Assembly: GCF_025685545.1 (NCBI RefSeq)
Contig: NZ_JAGSYC010000025.1
Coordinates: 496,001-560,000 of the forward strand
Direction: 5' to 3'
Length of the DNA: 64,000 nt
Origin: Granulicella paludicola
GTDB lineage: Bacteria; Acidobacteriota; Terriglobia; Terriglobales; Acidobacteriaceae
A program made the translations under genes and the position numbers. The notes under the pieces are model-generated. The model saw nothing but the letters and a program-made list of their open reading frames with translations, was not told where the DNA came from and did no database searches. Shown here in pieces: positions 56,082 through 64,000 of the stretch; position 1 is the stretch's first letter, and every line of letters begins with the position of its first letter.

Positions 56082-56462
56082 CTAGCGAAATTTCAGGAGG
56101 TAAGCTGCCATCGCAACACCAAGGGCTGCAAGGACGAGGGCGAGGACAATCGCGGGCTTTGAGGTTTTGCCCGGTCGCCAAGTGCCTGCGGCGAGGCTGC
56201 GGACGATGGTCGTGTGATTGATGACGGCGACGATGTTGATGACGACGCCGAGGGCGACCAGCACCACTCCGGTGACGACGGAGTTGGTGGTGAGGGTGTG
56301 TTGCGTTGCGCTGAACTCACGCAGAAAGAGGCCGAAGCGGCTGACGGCGAAGCCCACGCCCATAAGGCCGAGGCCGGTGCGAATCCAGGCGAGGAAGGTG
56401 CGTTCGGCGGCGAAGTAGACGCGCGGGTCTACTTCGGGTGCGCGCTCGGCGGGCTTATCCAT
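56082..56462 (-). CDS. DUF202 (YidH-like) membrane protein
   Basis: 126 residues from the ATG at 56462. The N-terminal DPRVYFAAERTFLAWIRTGLGLMGVGFAVSRFGLFLREF is the DUF202 signature (FLAWIRT). Helices GLGLMGVGFAV, VVTGVVLVALGVVINIVAVI and AIVLALVLAALGVAMAAYLL follow. The family has no settled function. It is followed downstream by topoisomerase and preceded by the rhodanese gene. Confidence 0.88.
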   Translation of the reverse strand: MDKPAERAPEVDPRVYFAAERTFLAWIRTGLGLMGVGFAVSRFGLFLREFSATQHTLTTNSVVTGVVLVALGVVINIVAVINHTTIVRSLAAGTWRPGKTSKPAIVLALVLAALGVAMAAYLLKFR

Positions 56463-56482
56463 GGTGGGTTGGATGCGGGATG

Positions 56483-56806
56483 TCAGTAGAGAGGCACGGT
56501 GGGGTCGATGCGGCGGGTCCAGGCGTCGATGCCGCCGGAGATGGACTGGGCTTTGTCGAAGCCCTGGTTGCGCAGCCAGTTGGCGACGGAGAGCGAACGT
56601 GCGCCGTGATGGCAGAGGACGAGGATGGGGGCCTCTTCGTCGAGCTCCTGGTGGGCGCGTCCGGGGATCTCGTTCATGGGGATGAGGGTGGCGCCTTCGA
56701 TGTGCGCGGTGTTGAACTCCCACGGCTCGCGGACATCGAGCAGGAGCGGGGCGGGGGTGGTGGCGAGGAGTTGCTTGGCTTGTTCTACGGTGACTTCGAG
56801 GTCCAT
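56483..56806 (-). CDS. single-domain rhodanese-like protein
   Basis: 107 residues from the ATG at 56806 (a second ATG at 56821 gives five more). The rhodanese fold is complete: PLLLDVREPWEFNTAHIEGATLIPMNEIPG, then APILVLCHHGARSLSVANWLRNQGFDKAQSISGGIDAW. The active-site loop CHHGARS keeps the catalytic cysteine. It transfers sulfane sulfur, with the acceptor unknown. It is head-to-head with the MerC-like gene. Confidence 0.9.
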   Translation of the reverse strand: MDLEVTVEQAKQLLATTPAPLLLDVREPWEFNTAHIEGATLIPMNEIPGRAHQELDEEAPILVLCHHGARSLSVANWLRNQGFDKAQSISGGIDAWTRRIDPTVPLY

Positions 56807-56874
56807 GAGAAGAGGATACATCGATGGATGGGGTGGATTTGCTATTGATAATAGGTTCTCGATACCATGAGCAG

Positions 56875-57294
56875 ATGAGGATGCAGTTGCAGGAAGAGTC
56901 GCTGGTGCGTGCTGGATGGTCGGACCGCTTGGGGATATGGGCTTCTGGGTTATGTGTGGTGCATTGCGTGTTGACGCCGGTGCTGTTGTCTATGTCGGCG
57001 GTGCTTGCGCACCTGCTGCCTTCGGAGGAAGGTACTCATCGGACGCTGGCGTTGCTGGTGTCTTTGCTGGGGTGTCTGGCGCTGGTGAAGGGATTTCGAG
57101 CGCATGGGCGAAGGCTGATTCCTTGCCTGATGGCTGCGGGGCTGGCTTGTATCTTCTTCGGAGCGTTTGCTGGGGATCATCTTGCGGCACACTGGGAAGA
57201 GGTGGCGATTACGTGTGCGGGGAGTGCGCTGATGATTGCGGCACATCGGCTGAACCATACGTTCTGCCGGAGATGTTCGTGCGCGAGTTGCTAA
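56875..57294 (+). CDS. MerC-like membrane protein
   Basis: 139 residues from the ATG at 56875 (a longer frame begins at 56824). Four helices are visible: LGIWASGLCVVHCVLTPVLLSMSAVLAHLL, LALLVSLLGCLALVKGF, LMAAGLACIFFGAFAG and AITCAGSALMIAAHRLNH. The CVVHC pair in the first helix is the MerC hallmark and the C-terminal HTFCRRCSCASC adds more cysteines. MerC carries mercuric ion, but no other mer genes are here, so it may move another metal or none. The rhodanese gene is divergent. Confidence 0.72.
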   Translation: MRMQLQEESLVRAGWSDRLGIWASGLCVVHCVLTPVLLSMSAVLAHLLPSEEGTHRTLALLVSLLGCLALVKGFRAHGRRLIPCLMAAGLACIFFGAFAGDHLAAHWEEVAITCAGSALMIAAHRLNHTFCRRCSCASC

Positions 57295-57407
57295 GTGCGC
57301 TTCGTGACGCGTTGTCGGCATAAGCAAACAAGCAGATCCTTCCCCCTTCGGCACGTTCAGGGTCAGGATGACAATATCTGATTGCCAATGGATCATTGGT
57401 CGACAGC

Positions 57408-57437
57408 AAAAAGCCCTCACGAGTGTGAGGGCTTTTT
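57408..57437 (-). terminator. terminator after secA
   Basis: A 13-base perfect stem (57408-57420 with 57425-57437) AAAAAGCCCTCAC type with GAGT loop; the minus-strand tail is T-rich. It lies 20 bases after the secA stop. Confidence 0.88.
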
Positions 57438-57457
57438 GGTTTTGGTGCTGGATAGAG

Positions 57458-60451
<2,994 letters not shown>

Positions 60452-60588
60452 GGATGTCGTTCCTTGGGTTGCGGGCGAGGGCTTACGTCATGAGGTGCGG
60501 ACGTGGCGTGTCGCAGGCAGGTGGTTTCGATAGGGGTGTGGCTGTGTTTGGCCGGAGTCAGAGCGCGAGGGTGTGTGCTCGGACGGAA

Positions 60589-60873
60589 CTAGATGCCGGA
60601 GGTGACGGCCTGCACGCGGACGCTGTGTGCCGAGGGTGGGCGCATGGTCCAGGCGATCGTGGCGACGGTGGTCGCAGGAGCGATGATCGCGGGGGCTTCG
60701 AGGCTGCGGCTGAGCGGCGTCTCGATGGGATCGGCCGGAGCGTTCTGCAGCAGAAGCTGCGCGATGTAATGCCCGCCGATGGAGAAGTTGACATCGCGCG
60801 CGGAGCGTTCGGCTGCACCCATGGAGGTGAGCAGCAGAAGCAGGCAGGCGAGTTGGGCGGTGCGCAGACGCAT
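60589..60873 (-). CDS. small exported protein, unknown
   Basis: 94 residues starting with a signal peptide (MRLRTAQLACLLLLLTSMGAA). The mature part is SARDVNFSIGGHYIAQLLLQNAPADPIETPLSRSLEAPAIIAPATTVATIAWTMRPPSAHSVRVQAVTSGI: a beta-rich, hydrophobic stretch with no cysteine. A short family cannot be named. Two longer frames on other phases (60488-61084 and 60454-60879 on the plus strand) cover the same bases but are not supported by composition. Confidence 0.55.
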   Translation of the reverse strand: MRLRTAQLACLLLLLTSMGAAERSARDVNFSIGGHYIAQLLLQNAPADPIETPLSRSLEAPAIIAPATTVATIAWTMRPPSAHSVRVQAVTSGI

Positions 60874-60909
60874 CTGTAGATAGTTTAGCTGATAGCGGGG
60901 TTTCGGTGC

Positions 60910-61692
60910 TTAGTTGGCAGAGGGCTGGTCCGCATGGTCGATGATGAGCGCGTCGACGGGGCCTTTGGTGGCGACGAGTTTGAGGCCGAGTTGCTGCTGG
61001 AGTGCGGTGAAGAGCGGCGGTGAGGGAGCGTCCGTGGGTGCGGGGATGAGGGCGCCGCCGAATTGGGTCTCGTCGGGTGCCCATTCGAGGTCGAAGTCAT
61101 AGCGACCGGTGAGGCCCGTCTTGTCAACTACGGGGCGATCGAGCATGGCGCGCTGCATCATGGCGACGACGTCCTGGATGGTGGCGTTGCGGGCGGGGAG
61201 GACGACCTTGCTGGGGTAGACGGTGTTGGTGACGTTGATGGGAGCGTCGGGGGCTGCGGAGGTGGGCTTGAGTTTGGGGCCGCCGGGGGCGACCTGGAGC
61301 TCATAGATCGAGAAGACTTTGGGCTCGCGGTGGAAGGTCAGGCCGAAGCGGTCGGTGAGCAGCCCGCGGAGCATGGCCATCTGCTGCTCGCGGGGGGGGC
61401 GGGTGTCGCCAGGGGTTATGCCGAGGATGTCAAAGTGGTCGGAGTCTACCCACTTGGGGCCGCCGGAGATGGTGCGGGGGTTGAGGTCGTAGGCCGCGGC
61501 GATGAGGAGGTTGAGGGTGAAGTGGTAGGCGATGAAGCGATGGTCGCCTTCCATCTTTATGTAGCGGCCTGACTGGGCGGCGGGATCGACGGGGTGGATG
61601 GTGGCGACGTCGAAGGCCGGGGGCTTGGGGGTCTGCGCGACTGCTGTGAGCGGGAGGAGGAGAGCGAAGGTCACGAGCAGAGAGCGGAGCAT
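60910..61692 (-). CDS. TIGR03435-type exported protein
   Basis: 260 residues with a signal peptide (MLRSLLVTFALLLPLTAVAQ). The sequence AFDVATIHPVDPAAQSGRYIKMEGDHRFIAYHFTLNLLIAAAYDLNPRTISGGPKWVDSDHFDILGITPGDTRPPREQQMAMLRGLLTDRFGLTFHRE, then GLTGRYDFDLEWAP and LFTALQQQLGLKLVATKGPVDALIIDHADQPSAN, is the TIGR03435 family, abundant in acidobacteria and almost absent elsewhere. Its function is unknown. It is a useful lineage marker and lies downstream of the GH35 gene on the same strand, 24 bases away. Confidence 0.9.
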   Translation of the reverse strand: MLRSLLVTFALLLPLTAVAQTPKPPAFDVATIHPVDPAAQSGRYIKMEGDHRFIAYHFTLNLLIAAAYDLNPRTISGGPKWVDSDHFDILGITPGDTRPPREQQMAMLRGLLTDRFGLTFHREPKVFSIYELQVAPGGPKLKPTSAAPDAPINVTNTVYPSKVVLPARNATIQDVVAMMQRAMLDRPVVDKTGLTGRYDFDLEWAPDETQFGGALIPAPTDAPSPPLFTALQQQLGLKLVATKGPVDALIIDHADQPSAN

Positions 61693-61716
61693 ATGGGAGG
61701 CCTCGATGGAACGAGT

Positions 61717-64000
61717 TTAAGGCTTGGCGAGGTCGATGTGAAAGAGGTACTGGCTGCTGAGTTGGACGGAGCGGAGGTCGATTTGTTGCGGATTGGAGGG
61801 GCGGTAGGGGGCTTCGAGGAAGATGGGGGCGTCCTTGCGAAGGGGAATGATCTGGAGCTCGAGTGAATGGGTGGCGAGGGTGTTGCGCCAGCGGGCGAGG
61901 TTGAGGGTCCAGGGGGTGCCGTTGTAGAAGTTGTCGTCGAGGAGATGGTGGTCGGCGGAGAGTCGGGCGACGTCGCCGGTGTAGCTGATGTGGAGGGTGA
62001 GGTTGTGCAGGCCGGGTTGTAAGCCGGGTCGAATCGCAGCGAGAGTCGCCGGAGTGAGTTGGATTTGCCAGCTGGCTGCGGTGGCGAAGGCAGCGTCTGT
62101 TGGCGCGGAGGCCACAGTGCGGGGATGGCGACCGGGGATGGTGATGGAGGTAACGGGTGGCGCGGATTGAGGTTTACGGGTCTGTGTGAGGGTGAGGGCA
62201 GAGGGGGTAGCGGGGACTTTGAGTTGCTGGTGACGAGGCACTAGGAGCGGGGGCAGGAAACTGGTGGCGAAGGAGCCGGGCTGGCTGGATTCGAGCCAGA
62301 GGTCGGTGCCGTCGGCGAAGGCTTCGGCGGAGGTGAGGAGCAGGTGGTCGCCGTCGGATGCGTGGACGCGGACCGTTGATTCGGCTTGTTGCTGCGAGAG
62401 GAGGTAGAGGTGTGTGCCGCCAGCGGAGTAGAAAGGCCTGAGAGATAGCTTAGGCGTGAGGCGTTTGGGATGGGCGTTTTCGCCGAGGACGAAGTTTGCG
62501 GGGACGCCGGGGGTTTCGGTGAAGAAGTAGGCGTCGCCGGTGGTGGTGTGGGTGTGGGAGATGAGTTGCGCGGTGGCGGAGATGAGGTGGATGGGGCCGA
62601 GGTCGAGGCCGAAGGGCCAGATGCCGTAGGCGCCTGCGGGGAGTGTGATGGGCTGCTCGGGGAGGCGGAGTTCCTGCGCGCCGAGCTTGATGGTGGTCTG
62701 GAAGTCGGGGCGGGCCGGCATTGGCTGGGGGCCGCGGACGTGGTTGTTGAAGAAGAGGAAGCCGCTGTGGCCGTTGGAGCGAACGGCGGCGCGTGCGGGG
62801 GCGAGGTCGGCGGGGCTTGCCGGCTCAAGGTTGGGAGCAACGACCGTCATGGGGGCGAGCTGGTCGCCGAAGCCGTTTAGGAAGAGGTTCATGAGGCGCA
62901 GCTTGCCGAGCGAGGGGCGGGCATCGCCGGTTTCGCCGAGCGGGGCCTGGAAGTCGTAGCTCTTGATGGGGAGGTCGTTGGGGTAGTGGGTTGCCAGCGA
63001 TTCCTGCAGCGTCGTGAGTTTGCCGTCGGGGTTGATGCCGCCCTGGAACATGTAGCTGCCGTACAGGTTCGCGCCGGAGCCGAGGAGGACGGGCATCATC
63101 GCGGCGACGTCGTCTGCGGAGATGACGGGACGGCGATGATAGGTGTCCTCAATGCCGCCACCGACCTCGGCTGTGAGGAAAGGGAGATCGTAGGTGGCGG
63201 GTTGTGATGGGGTGTTGCCGGTGGCGCCGATGGCTCCCATGTTGGCGGAGACACGGGTGTGGAAGCGGAAGGCGTAGACCTCCTGCGGGGGTAGGTCGTG
63301 GAGGCTGTCGTCCCAGGGGGCGTCGGGATAGCCGCCGAAGACCTGCACGAACTCGCCGTGCGGGAAGACGGCGTTATCCCAGCCGGTGAGGGTGTAGAAG
63401 GGGACGTCCATGCCGTGCTGTTGGGCGAGGTGCTTCAGGGTGAGCAGGTGGTGCTCGCCTGCGCCGGGGCCACGCTGACTGTACTCGTTTTCGATCTGGA
63501 TGCCGACGATGGGGCCACCATCTTTGAAGTAGAGACCGTCGAGCTGGTGGGCGATCTGGGCGAAGAAGGTGTCGACGGCGGCGAGATAGATGGGGTCGTC
63601 GCGGCGGGTGTGGGGCGACTTGGCGAGAAGCCAGTCGGGCAGGCCACCGTTCCGGGCTTCGCCGTGTGCCCAGGGGCCAACGCGCACGATGACGGAGAGA
63701 TGATGGCGAGCGCAGGCCTGAATGAAGGCGCGGAGGTCGCGGTCGCCGGACCAATCCCACTGGCCTTCGATCTCTTCGTGATGAATCCAGAAGACGTAGG
63801 TGGAGACGATGTCGACGCCTGCGGACTTCATCTTCAGGAGTTGTTCGTCCCACTGCTCGCGGGGCACGCGGGAGAAGTGGAACTCGCCCATGACGGGGAG
63901 CCACGGTTTGCCGTCGCGGAGAAGATAGCGGTCGTTGAGACCGAGGGTGTGGCCTCCGGGGGCAGAGGCGAACTGCGGTGTGTAGGAGGCGGGAGCGGGT
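61717..64000 (-). CDS. GH35 beta-galactosidase-type glycosidase (5' end outside window)
   Basis: At least 761 codons; the frame stays open to the right edge (PQFASAPGGHTLGLNDRYLLRDGKPWLPVMGEFHFSRVP). The GH35 barrel is evident: STYVFWIHHEEIEGQWDWSGDRDLRAFI, VRVGPWAHGEARNGGLPDWLL, GGPIVGIQIENEYSQRGPG (acid/base Glu in NEY) and LTAEVGGGIEDTYHRRP (candidate nucleophile Glu). C-terminal jelly-roll domains follow. The family removes terminal beta-galactose or related residues; the missing N-terminus probably holds an export signal. Confidence 0.85.
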   Translation of the reverse strand, partial: PAPASYTPQFASAPGGHTLGLNDRYLLRDGKPWLPVMGEFHFSRVPREQWDEQLLKMKSAGVDIVSTYVFWIHHEEIEGQWDWSGDRDLRAFIQACARHHLSVIVRVGPWAHGEARNGGLPDWLLAKSPHTRRDDPIYLAAVDTFFAQIAHQLDGLYFKDGGPIVGIQIENEYSQRGPGAGEHHLLTLKHLAQQHGMDVPFYTLTGWDNAVFPHGEFVQVFGGYPDAPWDDSLHDLPPQEVYAFRFHTRVSANMGAIGATGNTPSQPATYDLPFLTAEVGGGIEDTYHRRPVISADDVAAMMPVLLGSGANLYGSYMFQGGINPDGKLTTLQESLATHYPNDLPIKSYDFQAPLGETGDARPSLGKLRLMNLFLNGFGDQLAPMTVVAPNLEPASPADLAPARAAVRSNGHSGFLFFNNHVRGPQPMPARPDFQTTIKLGAQELRLPEQPITLPAGAYGIWPFGLDLGPIHLISATAQLISHTHTTTGDAYFFTETPGVPANFVLGENAHPKRLTPKLSLRPFYSAGGTHLYLLSQQQAESTVRVHASDGDHLLLTSAEAFADGTDLWLESSQPGSFATSFLPPLLVPRHQQLKVPATPSALTLTQTRKPQSAPPVTSITIPGRHPRTVASAPTDAAFATAASWQIQLTPATLAAIRPGLQPGLHNLTLHISYTGDVARLSADHHLLDDNFYNGTPWTLNLARWRNTLATHSLELQIIPLRKDAPIFLEAPYRPSNPQQIDLRSVQLSSQYLFHIDLAKP

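Overview
The window is GC-rich chromosomal DNA, most likely from an Acidobacteriota member of the Terriglobia (Acidobacteriaceae type, related to Terriglobus, Granulicella or Edaphobacter). The lineage call is an inference. It rests on a TIGR03435-family protein, an LptF-LptG permease made as one chain, a b558-type succinate dehydrogenase, many secreted carbohydrate-active enzymes, and numerous small palindromic repeats of the kind common between acidobacterial genes. I recognise about 55 protein genes, no rRNA, tRNA or CRISPR array, and no clear prophage or insertion sequence. Gene density is high, and many genes meet by 4-base stop/start overlaps.

Layout. 1-16 kb: a truncated secreted protein, agmatine deiminase (aguA), a secreted penicillin-acylase-type hydrolase, two small exported proteins, a PL22 oligogalacturonide lyase divergent from a short-chain dehydrogenase, N-carbamoylputrescine amidase (aguB), glutamine synthetase, malate dehydrogenase, two cyclophilins, a GH130 enzyme, an M19 dipeptidase and small proteins. 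16-20.4 kb: a hicBA toxin-antitoxin pair directly downstream of the succinate dehydrogenase genes, ordered sdhC, an unknown four-helix membrane protein, sdhA, sdhB. 20.5-29 kb: rdgB, two tandem Ycf48/BNR-type secreted paralogues, an ABC exporter, an FKBP isomerase and the fused LptF/LptG. 29-34 kb: a copper P-type ATPase, a CopZ-like chaperone, and a response regulator and histidine kinase with a marC gene between them. 34-44 kb: a fatty acid desaturase, two large polytopic membrane proteins (one glycosyltransferase-like), an IclR regulator, pgi, a GntP permease and a peroxiredoxin. 44-54 kb: a DUF2062 protein, a PEGA-like protein, a GIY-YIG protein, a 780-base repeat cluster, a frameshifted membrane gene, ffh, two overlapping tyrosine recombinase genes, a Ser/Thr kinase and a KimA-like permease. 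55-64 kb: topoisomerase IB, a DUF202 protein, rhodanese, a MerC-like protein, secA, two secreted proteins and a GH35 beta-galactosidase that runs off the right edge.

How the genes fit together. AguA and AguB make successive steps from agmatine to putrescine, although six kilobases separate them. Glutamine synthetase, malate dehydrogenase, succinate dehydrogenase and pgi are central metabolism. The PL22, GH130 and GH35 enzymes, the GntP permease and the dehydrogenase suggest growth on plant polysaccharides. LptFG, SecA, Ffh, the FKBP and one cyclophilin serve envelope and export. The kinase, MarC, regulator, CopZ and CopA block looks like an envelope or copper response unit.

The most unusual signal is a set of short palindromes sharing a GAAG loop. 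They lie between genes and also, in frame, inside one of the tyrosine recombinase genes. Beside them are two adjacent 200-base elements with inverted ends. No complete new defence or metabolic system is evident.
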